Assembly (NCBI GenBank): GCA_020440645.1
Contig: JAGRNR010000002.1
Span: 62,001 to 126,000 of the forward strand
Direction: 5' to 3'
DNA: 64,000 nt
DNA from: JAHEFU01 sp020440645
GTDB lineage: Bacteria; 4484-113; JAFGCY01
Both the position numbers and the translations under genes were made by a program. The notes under the pieces were generated by a model. It was not told where the DNA came from, ran no database searches, and worked only from the letters and a program-made list of their open reading frames with translations. Positions 38,501 through 44,099 of this stretch are shown here, in pieces (the first letter of the stretch is position 1; the number at the start of each line of letters is the position of its first letter).

Positions 38501-41500
38501 TGAATACCAGGACGGGGATGATCCCATCCTGCGGAAGAGACCCGGCCGGATCAAGTTCGGTACGGCAGCCGGTGGAGGTGCTATTGCTTCAGGTGCCACC
38601 GGTGGTCGCAGCAGTGGCAACGAAAGTGCGATCATCGCAGTCCTCATTGGCCTGATGAAGGATGGCAGACAGGTCAGTACTGAAGTTGAGATCCCGATTG
38701 ATGCCGAGACGGCACGCTGGTGGGTCAACAACAAGATGAAGGACAGCGCCCGGGACAGCAGCGTATCCGGCGGAAGCAGCGGCGATGGTTCTGACCAGGG
38801 CTGGGGTGGAGGTCCGAGAATGGTCATTTGGCCGCCCGTGGACCCAACCAGGACTCCTGCTCCCGCGGGACCGGTCCCGATTCCCTATCCGAGTGTCTCA
38901 GGCGGCGGTGGTGGAAGCAGTAGCGGCGAAGGCGTGCAGTTTGCAGTGGAGATCTCCGGGGCAGGCGAAGGCACGGATGTTGATTCCGCATGGGAGACCT
39001 GCTCCGGTGGAGCGCTGAACATTGAAGTTTCCGACAGTAGCACCGGTTCCGACCAGTTCCACACCACGACCCCCGGTCACAAGTCTGTCCAGATGACCAT
39101 CAGCTCCGCCCAGAACGGTGGTCGCAAACAGATGTTGGAATGGTACAAGGAGATGGTCGGCAAGGGCAGCTCATCCGGTGAGCTGTTCGTCAGGCTGACG
39201 GATGGCACCGTCATCAGCTGCCCGCTGGAACTGCTGTTCATGGCTGACAGCAATGGCGACGGCGTGCCTGACTACATCGATGATGACAGTGACAATGATG
39301 GCATCCTCGATGGCAGGACTGACCCCAATGATGCCGACAGTGACGACGATGGCGTTTCAGGTGAGCTGATTGCCGTGGTCCCGCAGTCAGCCGGATTGTA
39401 TGAGTTTGAGCTCAGTGTGGTTGACAACACCGGCCTCTCAACCGCGCATGTGCTGTTTGATCCCATGGATTCCTCCACTGCAATTGGTGGAACGAACGGC
39501 GGGGTCTGGCGGACGGATGGCGAAGGGGGCTGGCGTACGGTGAGCGGCGGTGGCCTGCGCATACATGAGACGGAAAGTTCCGGACGCAGTGCAATCCAGG
39601 GAAGCGGCGTATATGAAGAGATGACTGATTCCGACATTGCTAGCCTGCTTGCCGGGGTCAGTGGCGCGGTGGCCGTACTTGATACCGGTGCTGCTGCAGA
39701 CCTGATGTTCCAGCTCGGAATGGGTTCAGACGGCAGCCCTGTGGTTTTGGTCAGCCTTGACGGTTCCGTTCCGGGCTATACACCCATGTTCAACCCGAAG
39801 GAAGTCTCGGTGGACAGGTCGGTGTCCTGGCGCGGCAGCAGCAGTGCTGCCGGTGATTACAACTCAAGCCGTTCAAACAACATCAATGGTATGGCAGACA
39901 GTGGCAGCGGCGGAGGATCATCCAGCGGTGATGGCGGAGACGGTGGCGATGATTCAAATCCCGGTGCCGAAGGCGCAGACTACAACTCCAGCCGCAGCAA
40001 CAAGACCCACGGACTGGCCGGTGGCGACGACAACGGCGATGGTGGCGACGGCGGTGATGGCGGCGATTCCGATCCTGGTGCCGAAGGCGCAGACTACAAC
40101 TCCAGCCGCAGCAACAAGACTCATGGCCTGGCCGGTGGCGATGACAGCGGCGATGGTGGCGACGGCGGAAATGGTGGCGATTCTGATCCCGGTGCCGAAG
40201 GTGCAGACTACAACTCCAGCCGCAGCAATAAGACGCATGGACTTGCCGGTGGCGATGACGACGATGATGGCGATGGTGTCCCCACAAACGATGGTGACGA
40301 AACCGCAAGGATTTACAATAAGCGCAAGTTCAGTGAAGCCGAGCTTGCCGAGCGTGAAGCGGAACTCGTCGCGAATGGCGGTTCCCCGATTGTCGATGTT
40401 GACGACACTGGGGAGATGGCCTGCGTGATCACCCTGCGTGAGGATGAAAGCGGGATCGTGATCAGCATGGAGAACGAGATCTGGATGGATCTTGGCTACC
40501 CCGTGCGGACGACATCCGACGGCATGACACAGATTGATCCTCCTTCACTCTCACTCAGCTCAGCCCCAGCCACCGCATTCCGGGCTGAACTTGGCAGCAT
40601 CACCTTTACCGGGCTGGAGTTCAGCTCAGACCAGGGCCAGGATGTGATCGAATACCAGGATGGCAACGACCTCGTGCTGCGCAAGCGCCCGGGCCGTGTG
40701 CGCTATGGCAATGTGACTCTCAAGCGCGGATTGATGAACAGTCCCGAACTCTGGAGCCTTGTTTCCTCCATTGTTGACGGCAGCTGCCCTGAACCGGAGC
40801 TCTTTGTCTCCGGTGGATCATTCAGCCTGCAGGGCGGAGGTTCCGCTCCCTCAGGTGACATGGTGCTGAAGGGCAAGCACATCCTGCAGAACTTACTGCC
40901 CGGCGAGACATCTCAGATGCTGGCAAGCGACGAAAACTACCCGACCCGCTGGGAGGCGGCGGATTACAGCCCGCCAAGCAGCGTGGCTGGCAATGGATCG
41001 GGGCAGGGCGGCGACGGCGATGCGGATGATGGCAAAGCCACCGACCACAACTCCTCCCGTTCCAACAAGACCAGCAGCAACATCGCCCCTGACGGCGGTG
41101 ATGAAGATGATGACAAAGACACTGTAGGTCGCATGAAGCAGGGCGAGGTCGAGCCGGGAGAAGCCGATGTCGACGATGCCATCCGTGAGGAAGAGGAGGG
41201 ATTCGGCAATGACCTGGACAATACCAATGTCAGGTCCGGTGGTGATGAAGGCATGACCTCCAACCCGATGGCAACCGGCGGCGTGCTCAGCTCCCGGGAT
41301 CCGGGTGGCTCGCAGGATGACGGCATGATCTCTGACTTCAGCTGGAAGCAGCTTGAGGGCCCCTACAAGGGTGGCGTAAATGTGGCTGTCGGTGATGTCA
41401 ACGGTGTCACGACCTTCTTCGTCCCCCAGCCGGAGGATGATGAGCTGGCCCAGGCGATCATCATCAGGATCCGCAAGCGTCCTGACCTGCTGATGCAGGA

Positions 41501-42323
41501 GTGGGAATCACTGATCGATGAGCAGATGGAAGCGCTGCAGAACAATCCTCTTTACGAAGGCGACAACGGCACAGCTGAGAACCCGCTGTACGAGGGTCGG
41601 CAGGCTGGTGATGACGGTGCGGATGCGGATGGTTCAAGCAACCGCCGAGCCACTGGCATCGTCCACCGCGACATCGCTGCGCGCAACATCCTGCTGATGG
41701 GGGCCGATGCCTATTTCGTTGACAGTAACGGCAGTGGCATTGACAACCTGCTTGGACTGCCAGGCGGTTCCGCAATGGAAACCGGCCACAAGAACTGGAT
41801 CGACCTTCTTTCCGTTGGCGACGGATCTTCCTCCTCCAGCTCGACGGATGATGTCTGGGTAGACGGTGTCATTATCACTGCAGAAATCAGCCTGGAAGTG
41901 TCAGGGGAAGATTTCGGCCGTTACATGCTCCGCTTCCCGGTTGATAACAGCAGCATGGGTCACGACGGCACCTGGTTCTTCATGCCTGAAGTGGACGACG
42001 AGGTCACAGTTGCCTTCCAGGAGGGAGATCCTGACCAGCCGATCGTTATCGGCCGGATGTATGCCGAGGATGCCCCGAAGGGTTCGATCCCGCTTACCGG
42101 CGGCAAGATGACTGTCGGCAGCAGTTTCGTGCTGGATGGCAGCCGCAGCGTTGATGACGGCGGCGCGCTCTATCTGTTTGCATCGATTGATCCTGACACG
42201 CTGGAGCTGGCAGTTCTCATTTCCAACGATATCCAGATGGAATCCCGCAAGTACCAGAAGATCTCAAATGCCCTGAAGGCCAGCCACCAGGCCGCAATGA
42301 ACAGCGTGCGCAACATGAAGTAG
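26574..42323 (+). CDS. giant secreted mosaic protein, 5,249 residues
   Basis: A long signal peptide ends near residue 38 (FLGQAARA). The first 600 residues are beta-rich Ig/IPT-like. Units built around SGENLD recur up to about residue 2650, with MopE-like DDDCDG and thrombospondin-type calcium strings (DSDNDGILDG). From residue 640 on, short signature strings of unrelated families appear. DUF1559 GLLLPAVQKVREAA occurs 7 times and Hcp RDAASG...QHKP...DK-TPLL 6 times. Phage gp19 LRKRPGR...NITLKRG occurs 3 times, VgrG/gpV DEVTVAFQEGDPDQPIVIG near 5140, HU GRNPQTGKEIKI near 1119 and a kinase loop HRDIAARNILL near 5030. The C-terminal third is Gly/Ser/Asp-rich with a 38-residue tandem repeat. There is no membrane anchor at the C-terminus. 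Function is unknown. Confidence 0.75.
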   Translation: MAGLTAFFRTSREFLGHARIASLLAVVLFAFLGQAARAAIYLDFGDFPGEAAPGQELTLNFTVEDVSEVTEIRFEPPLIRSKDIDLDRDGLHVMCIVSPDAEPGEVEITCICTHLLAGGDEQEDSTTFKLLILGNPELTGIRDSSISVESPDEPLRIVIEGKALAEFVNEANIMARVTGNGIDNDCDVVDEDCDDDSLSFTVNPPSSGWTGATALQISVNHPNIVQFIGAVKLDTSSISQPANYEFELTDVDGSLKVLPNGKPAPDQEEIVLTGELRGPVAQRGGGRNGLAQVRVIDATQATVPVSSSELSDADEEGATVKVVVRGWDPTSKKAVKGADELGDEIELTLQFEFDGKRLSSSIGCPVELVESEKKLLKAVVNPLKDGVNGEVGEDGFEWDNDTVEFDVLIGREFAVEGAEVSVEAMVSPELKDSIFSGMELDVEAGDVELDKRQLLSPIRCTFPPVDAGDGRNSGFRVIPIVVVVGIGDAEARISVDVPFTLGKVELDPVLTGVVPVNDPPSVSITPGSPDIEGLLSACSFSIEVSGENLDPKMAGDLEVTVDGEVCGVNENSYEILENGAGKFKVDIEGCPVASANVESIINDSSNWGSEQVLPFTIEVSLGDSTVSCRHDLKISVGEPEAILIGLLLPAVQKVRAADTTEFGLTIQFSGENLTEQFMGGITVEDLVIDEREMSTGADWDYRLSSGADGFTGHVTVLKIAAGGGGDTTDWWLETCGGERKSEFRVSCVLVDANGESQDLQCTVPIEWPEEVVPAIISLAVSSSQPVQISEDGTLSIDFEMEVDGFSDDLYNSIEWYPDCDDDDYRLGDFEVSYRSYQPGQPQYGNITFNGGTGGNGGDNGELKIKLRCKMIAADGGSSEAEAECAVLLPAIPPVISGIEFSSATPLSADWTTELTLKLSGENLDVLRRSGDQWMDRGGAVYMSSGMCSGVLQGFEEPMDGSCEVTDLRISDDGSSAEMTMMCRASGPGKRLGKSTPILFEALVDCPGGPFDVECPLELSRELQDELDKSTPLLMEFRGGVNVAAGDLNGDGRPDIVVAGRISGQGLDGITADDLNIQLFLAGEEVDFDDVEITPVSSTDFDLSVFVFEPQEIKSAAQRSGRNPQTGKEIKIAAKCVVDLNYDHNGSEPVTEEFEINYLDPDSDGDTVEDSDSFEISDFGMSRMTDGSLQGVVSIEWFEEALVDDLQGVLVLCTLPGGFELQGELSGDEARSKPREIVVVGSKVKDIVRQMVDGGWSGGEVEVVIQCEETRAPRDAASGMASGKRQHKPVSITKPIDKCTPLLMTCDASDAELLNEECVFSLALGGENLDLATPVCRLNIDGEDQDCDDVIDELAYGGGTVQVGLLLPAVQAAREAARRNGGSTTATLSVAMVWPDGTQASLGTCEINFVETSSGGDASGGVDYFYFDDIIIGEISSDAQALNVEVLCSNGMCVMGDGSVMPVDEVSPDAMAMRFGDAGPTWGFDIVLFGENFNHEVNGCPVSQPYRCVLSFPHDGNDATQVSKKIRSAASFEGDLTQYCVVSPRDAASGLPTGKRQHKPIRVSKPIDKATPLLMGVVNTGDAVEIEGERVEFSVEVSGENLDMASPVCRIYGNGVDDDCDGPIDDLAWGGGSIQVGLLLPAVQKVREAARRNGGAVRLTLEVSMVMEDGSTASSSTAEIDFVEVGGDVDGNNGLDQMSFFFSEPVLQSVEFSPDGLLLTIEFDNQMCVLPGGDEVPVDEVPQELLDAACPDGTFTFGVDGQVLDSTFTGEEQVPLRQSVVKTFTCPSDSSMDSRLRETGFLECFLTQYSIIAPRDAASGLPTGKRQHKPISVTKPIDKATPLLLGIAPSGGGSLTVQGDLLLLSFDVKFEGENCELGTPVCRIQYDGIDDDCDGTVDDMRSSGGTFVVSKLLTQEQVAAIASLMEDDGELPSFNFSMELVSSDGVRGKSLNSSVPFEAEASLVRDIRDGTIDGMDGTSGQSASVSLGEFSLDNGNNENWDFRGRIIVNQRLDLDSGDLSVHLIDPDGEEHQMEASLLDVSSGETSVLISLLLPAVQKVREAAARSTSREDVYVWRLRCVVTGADGSSSETMFDDVTSVRLADYIDEDSDNDTIDTADEVDYFFYEDVQIDALDPDDDNDGILDMAIVCSNAMCVMGDGSVVPASEVSREQLLARFGGENATWGYDLEIGGQSFNFEVSQNPLADALTHVKVPRSTADGGFLECFLIQYCVVSPRDEASGMASGRRDSASGRPTGRRDAASGLPTGKRQHKPLTITKELDKSTPLLYNILVNNENISEVEDGNRMTFEATLQGENLDQGDWSCVMIDKDTGERYPTELDIVSRDGGEVQVLVGLLLPAVQKVREAASADGKEWKHDFQMAWDNTKHIKWSGSSSSSGDGGDDSITLDYGSVMIKYAAQKSVEAIRFGAISLDSLELGDGSLSGVATLTEPLVVFDDGSEEPYNSSHTGSINVLMGDGSVRMFVEMDMANGQMMTGEGDYRPGDSSCIVNMTMGERLQIVDSEEKNKIEFQCWSWGSLSSNRDAASGMASGKRQHKPLTITKEIDKSSPLLYNVLVNNENVSQADDENLRFGASLALSGENLEVGRLRVFLIDPTDGSETEMDTQIDQISSGEATVQIGLLLPAVQKVREAAARSRSKEDVYVWKLRCVVEDQDGGTSVVEQPEVFTIIISSVGSSSGNKVAVGIRFASIDFEDASITDGTLSGNAVLSDPIIIFDDGTEEAFGSQHSGGVNVLMGDGSVHFIVEMELPGGLLMMGEGDFSPGMEKLIVPVAMDKGLRLTDNLFGSEIDILAWSFGEVKAPRDAASGMATGRRDAASGMATGRRTYEPIVIRKRIDKSTPLLFEAARLSNGHVTVLKLADTGNDGMCVVTFDFSIVGKELDKSMPGGRMVLTDPNTGVVYECVLAFSSQTDTEWSGTASVEVDKINFKQEFGQQQGTRNERSSGGGNYFGAWPSEWILPATGGNGNDVAMEELTLVFEAVEIAHEGLKMQGRQGDPNANRYDFGVEKLSWIWPDGSTTAEDDWETPRTVAGSDGGGTVSIDDWAQLKLMVSLVFDGEGWTDEMLGGAVFEFSSDSPGFASCSGKLANLSSERGGGATGQSRRRGDVILEDIVVSKELDKSSTKIQLGGSLTVSGGSFRSSGGTGNLYEEVTVKPIRLELAITAPGGGGSADPPPTEDFSLNFEEIKVTYGETDSMRMDGNGGAIYVSCWASFSGEGNEYPYGRIIYGSGASIQARLDDSTDVPATMEDIRDNGGSSQILIGLLLPAVQKVRDAAARSESLQLEIRWMAPESMGRSSSSWDPLVLDLSGDGTRKQGDPDANRYDFGNDGSISPGGGISQTSLENIEVRYVVQDEDHSAGDEHEVEFDISMGAVHDQNSGMSFEDFVAQFEDGRFVLRSGVPAVHSTDGGSDIESSDYEILADREKNTVYLNIKMTKVMVTSHQSSGSSSGDSSGVEFRGTLRYVFPSISAAGTGNLAGEIDIKPIRLEPKAAASSGGVGDSSDDSSMDSLSTMDAMLAGGGGSGGGGGEPVGMIEERKKCFTSHFDCDLRQSSPSFTSGAIEVELTLADMNGDGLFDEADALLLADMLSRNVQWAASGADGSVVDNPEDWGISNPECVVSDYKVSPPQMARLTLVLNWTVNTEAMKQQLAARKGANESSAISSLRTVVSSNTMYVQGGPEGPYYGIEIAMEPLWHDADLSREFMGDGEGGTRAQDYNSSRSNPYGTGGSEGDVGEGGIDIKLMDARLENWRDNDDDDDGVCDLVVDFEIDNSTGVPLDGAFRFSSSLTLPDGSSVPGVIEYQDGNDLILRKRPGRTKYSNITLKRGYIDDGTLISVVDFQLDYDGNDEQTRGWITETVQGKGWKRSLTIKEITKDGGAGKFSSIDNAPEEKERGITINTSHVEYRSVSPKLVDGAPPVLVFSDLVIDVEENWKSPSTNGEGEVAYQLVFADGSTSPGEVEYQDGDDPILRKRPGRIKFGTAAGGGAIASGATGGRSSGNESAIIAVLIGLMKDGRQVSTEVEIPIDAETARWWVNNKMKDSARDSSVSGGSSGDGSDQGWGGGPRMVIWPPVDPTRTPAPAGPVPIPYPSVSGGGGGSSSGEGVQFAVEISGAGEGTDVDSAWETCSGGALNIEVSDSSTGSDQFHTTTPGHKSVQMTISSAQNGGRKQMLEWYKEMVGKGSSSGELFVRLTDGTVISCPLELLFMADSNGDGVPDYIDDDSDNDGILDGRTDPNDADSDDDGVSGELIAVVPQSAGLYEFELSVVDNTGLSTAHVLFDPMDSSTAIGGTNGGVWRTDGEGGWRTVSGGGLRIHETESSGRSAIQGSGVYEEMTDSDIASLLAGVSGAVAVLDTGAAADLMFQLGMGSDGSPVVLVSLDGSVPGYTPMFNPKEVSVDRSVSWRGSSSAAGDYNSSRSNNINGMADSGSGGGSSSGDGGDGGDDSNPGAEGADYNSSRSNKTHGLAGGDDNGDGGDGGDGGDSDPGAEGADYNSSRSNKTHGLAGGDDSGDGGDGGNGGDSDPGAEGADYNSSRSNKTHGLAGGDDDDDGDGVPTNDGDETARIYNKRKFSEAELAEREAELVANGGSPIVDVDDTGEMACVITLREDESGIVISMENEIWMDLGYPVRTTSDGMTQIDPPSLSLSSAPATAFRAELGSITFTGLEFSSDQGQDVIEYQDGNDLVLRKRPGRVRYGNVTLKRGLMNSPELWSLVSSIVDGSCPEPELFVSGGSFSLQGGGSAPSGDMVLKGKHILQNLLPGETSQMLASDENYPTRWEAADYSPPSSVAGNGSGQGGDGDADDGKATDHNSSRSNKTSSNIAPDGGDEDDDKDTVGRMKQGEVEPGEADVDDAIREEEEGFGNDLDNTNVRSGGDEGMTSNPMATGGVLSSRDPGGSQDDGMISDFSWKQLEGPYKGGVNVAVGDVNGVTTFFVPQPEDDELAQAIIIRIRKRPDLLMQEWESLIDEQMEALQNNPLYEGDNGTAENPLYEGRQAGDDGADADGSSNRRATGIVHRDIAARNILLMGADAYFVDSNGSGIDNLLGLPGGSAMETGHKNWIDLLSVGDGSSSSSSTDDVWVDGVIITAEISLEVSGEDFGRYMLRFPVDNSSMGHDGTWFFMPEVDDEVTVAFQEGDPDQPIVIGRMYAEDAPKGSIPLTGGKMTVGSSFVLDGSRSVDDGGALYLFASIDPDTLELAVLISNDIQMESRKYQKISNALKASHQAAMNSVRNMK
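28502..36458 (+). repeat. seven copies of a DUF1559-pseudopilin signature inside the giant gene
   Basis: Copies begin near 28502, 30653, 31471, 32711, 33621, 34477 and 36397. Each encodes (I/V)(G/S)LLLPAVQ(K/A)(V/A)R, usually with EAA(R/A)R after it. In Planctomycetes this string follows the pseudopilin N-terminal helix of DUF1559 proteins; here it closes an IPT-like unit. Near 33985 and 34795 the matching DUF1559 C-terminal string NVLMGDGSV also occurs. Confidence 0.85.
30384..35160 (+). repeat. six copies of an Hcp (type VI tube protein) signature inside the giant gene
   Basis: Copies begin near 30384, 31198, 32009, 33271, 34187 and 34984. They share PRDAASG-x-(P/A)(T/S)G(K/R)R, QHKP and a (P/E)(I/L)DK-(S/A)TPLL end. 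The last has an Hcp-like order: EIDILAWSFG first and, some 200 residues later, KLSWIWPDGSTTAEDDWE. Two later strings, ITLDYGSVMIKYAAQK (about 33781) and SLNFEEIKVTYG (about 36163), resemble Hcp C-terminal strands. Confidence 0.8.
38016..40740 (+). repeat. three copies of a phage tail-tube (gp19-like) signature inside the giant gene
   Basis: At about 38016, 38497 and 40645: EYQDG(N/D)D, then LRKRPGR, then in two copies NITLKRG or NVTLKRG. The third continues LMNSPELWSL, as T4 gp19-like tube proteins do after this point. Confidence 0.75.
39951..40256 (+). repeat. 114-bp tandem repeat, almost three units
   Basis: GGTGCCGAAGG recurs at 39963, 40077 and 40191, exactly 114 bases apart. It encodes a 38-residue unit with DPGAEGADYNSSRSNKTHGL and an Asp/Gly tail. 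Single DYNSSRSN or DHNSSRSN copies also lie near 37769, 39857 and 41044. Confidence 0.9.
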
Positions 42324-42351
42324 GCTACGCTTCGTTCAACAGAGTACATTC

Positions 42352-42377
42352 ACCCCCGGGTCCGCCCGGGGGTTTTT
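42352..42377 (+). terminator. intrinsic terminator of the giant gene
   Basis: A 9-bp perfect stem ACCCCCGGG / CCCGGGGGT with loop TCCG, followed by T residues. Confidence 0.9.
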
Positions 42378-42383
42378 CATATC

Positions 42384-42417
42384 GCGGTTTGGCCTGCCGA
42401 AATCCAGATCAAACCGC
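42384..42417. promoter_or_regulatory. inverted repeat upstream of clpP
   Basis: GCGGTTTG (42384-42391) and CAAACCGC (42410-42417), perfect 8-base arms 18 bases apart, just before the expected -35 of the TAGCAT promoter (42441-42446). It matches neither CIRCE nor any other heat-shock operator I know. Confidence 0.4.
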
Positions 42418-42464
42418 CGGGGCGCGGGGTAGCCATGTGCTAGCATTCACGCCGGAGGGCATAC

Positions 42465-43058
42465 ATGACCAGAGTTCCGTCCATCATTGATCCCGGCCAG
42501 CAGATCGAGCACCCGTTTGATCTCTACAGCCGCCTGCTGCGCGACCGCGCGGTGTTTGTCGGCGAAGAGGTGACGATGTCGCTGGCCAACTCGATTCTGG
42601 CCCAGCTGATGTACCTCGAAAGCGAGGATCCGGGCCGGGACATCCTGATGATTGTGAACAGCCCGGGCGGCGACCTGTATGGCGGCCTGGCGATCTATGA
42701 TGCAATGCAGGCTGTCAAGCCCGATGTGCGTACCTGCTGCATCGGCATGGCGGCCTCCGCCGGCTCCCTGATCCTCACCGGTGGTGCCAAGGGCAAGCGC
42801 TACGCGCTGCCCAATGCCCGCGTGATGATCCACCAGCCTTGGGGCGGGATGCAGGGTAAGGTCAGTGACGTGGAGATCCAGGCTGAGGAGATGCTCAAGT
42901 GCAAGCGCATCCTCAACGAGATCTACGTCAAGCATACGGGCAAGAGCCTCGAGCAGATTGAGAAGGACACTGACCGAGACAACTTCATGCAGCCTGGAGA
43001 AGCGAAGGAATACGGCCTGATTGATGAAGTCCTGAACACCTTGCCCAGCGTGAAGTAG
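42465..43058 (+). CDS. clpP: ATP-dependent Clp protease proteolytic subunit
   Basis: 197 residues, the normal mature length. The catalytic serine lies in GMAASAGSLIL, the histidine in ARVMIHQPWGG and the aspartate in KDTDRDNFM. ClpP forms the double-heptamer chamber that degrades proteins unfolded by ClpX or ClpA in the cytoplasm. NSPGGDLYGGLAIYDAMQ is the conserved handle region. GGAGGG lies 6 bases before the ATG and a TAGCAT -10 box is 18 bases before that, so this message has a leader. No clpX or tig gene accompanies it; the gene stands alone between the giant gene and a convergent dehydrogenase. Confidence 0.95.
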   Translation: MTRVPSIIDPGQQIEHPFDLYSRLLRDRAVFVGEEVTMSLANSILAQLMYLESEDPGRDILMIVNSPGGDLYGGLAIYDAMQAVKPDVRTCCIGMAASAGSLILTGGAKGKRYALPNARVMIHQPWGGMQGKVSDVEIQAEEMLKCKRILNEIYVKHTGKSLEQIEKDTDRDNFMQPGEAKEYGLIDEVLNTLPSVK

Positions 43059-43064
43059 GCCTCC

Positions 43065-44051
43065 CTAGCTGATCCGCAGCACCGCAGCCCCGTCGAAGCG
43101 TCCTAGGCGCAGGTCTTCGAGAGCCTCGTTCGCCTGACCAAGCGTATACTCGGTCACATGCGTGTGCACGGGGATTGCCGCGGCGATTCGCATGAACTCC
43201 TCCCCGTCCTGCCGTGTCAGGTTGGCGACCGACATCACACTGCGCTCACCCCACAGGATCGAGTAGGGGAAACTCGGGATGTCGCTCATGTGGATCCCGG
43301 CGCAGACCACCCGTCCACCCTTGCGCACACTACGCAGGGCCTGCGGCACCAGTTCACCGGCAGGGGCGAAGATCACTGCATTGTCCAGCAGCTCCGGCGG
43401 CTCCTCATCTGAACCACCGGCCCAGCTTGCCCCCAGTTCAAGGGCGAACCGCTGGCAGTGCGCATCTCCGGGCCGGGTGAAGGCATAAGCCTCCTGCCCG
43501 AGGTGCCTGGCCACCTGGATCATGATGTGTGCTGCGGCCCCGAATCCATAGAGACCGATCCTGCCGCTTTGTCCTGCCATACGGTGCGCCCGGTGGCCGA
43601 TCAGCCCTGCACACAGCAGCGGTGCAGCCTGCAGGTCAGGGAAACTTCCCGGTATCGGGAAGCAGAATCGCGCATCCGCCACGCAGTGTTCCGCAAACCC
43701 GCCATTCACCTGGTAGCCGGTGAAGACCGCATCATCACATAGGTTCTCACGCCCTGAACTGCAGTAATCACAGTGGCCGCAGCTGCCCCCGAGCCAGGGC
43801 ACGCCGACTCTTTCTCCCAGGGCAATGCCGTCCACCCCTGGTCCAAGACCCTCCACCACACCGACAATCTGGTGCCCGGGAATCAGCGGCAGGTTGGGAC
43901 TGTCCAACTCGCCGTCGATGATGTGCAGATCCGTGCGGCAGATCCCGCAGGCACTGACCCGGATCAATACCTGCCCACGGACAGGCTGCGGCAGTGGTAG
44001 ATCCACCATCTGCAGGTCTGATCCAACACCGTTGAACTGCATCGCACGCAT
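43065..44051 (-). CDS. zinc-dependent alcohol dehydrogenase
   Basis: 328 residues of the medium-chain dehydrogenase family. The catalytic-zinc cysteine is in CGICRTD, and the conserved GHE is GHQ (GHQIVGVVEG), as in one large subfamily of these enzymes. The structural zinc loop SCGHCDYCSSGRENLC is complete. The nucleotide fold shows GLYGFGAAAH. It oxidises or reduces an alcohol/aldehyde pair with NAD(P); the substrate is unknown. The ATG at 44051 is preferred, with an AATACT-like box 7 bases upstream; an ATG at 44042 is the alternative. It is divergent from transketolase, with about 48 bases between the starts. Confidence 0.85.
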   Translation of the reverse strand: MRAMQFNGVGSDLQMVDLPLPQPVRGQVLIRVSACGICRTDLHIIDGELDSPNLPLIPGHQIVGVVEGLGPGVDGIALGERVGVPWLGGSCGHCDYCSSGRENLCDDAVFTGYQVNGGFAEHCVADARFCFPIPGSFPDLQAAPLLCAGLIGHRAHRMAGQSGRIGLYGFGAAAHIMIQVARHLGQEAYAFTRPGDAHCQRFALELGASWAGGSDEEPPELLDNAVIFAPAGELVPQALRSVRKGGRVVCAGIHMSDIPSFPYSILWGERSVMSVANLTRQDGEEFMRIAAAIPVHTHVTEYTLGQANEALEDLRLGRFDGAAVLRIS

Positions 44052-44087
44052 GCCTTCCAGTATTGCAGCCCGCACATATTCCTCTGG

Positions 44088-44093
44088 GATAAT
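44088..44093 (+). promoter_or_regulatory. -10 box of leaderless transketolase gene
   Basis: GATAAT, then 6 bases, then ATG. Confidence 0.6.
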
Positions 44094-44099
44094 GGCGCG

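Noticed and set aside
39951..40256. CRISPR array
   Set aside because: The repeats are 114 bases long, contiguous and in the coding frame, with no spacers.
39883..40308. Long minus-strand frame opposite the Asp/Gly repeats, rich in His and Arg
   Set aside because: It is the mirror of a GAT/GGC-rich repeat: composition only, with no ribosome site.
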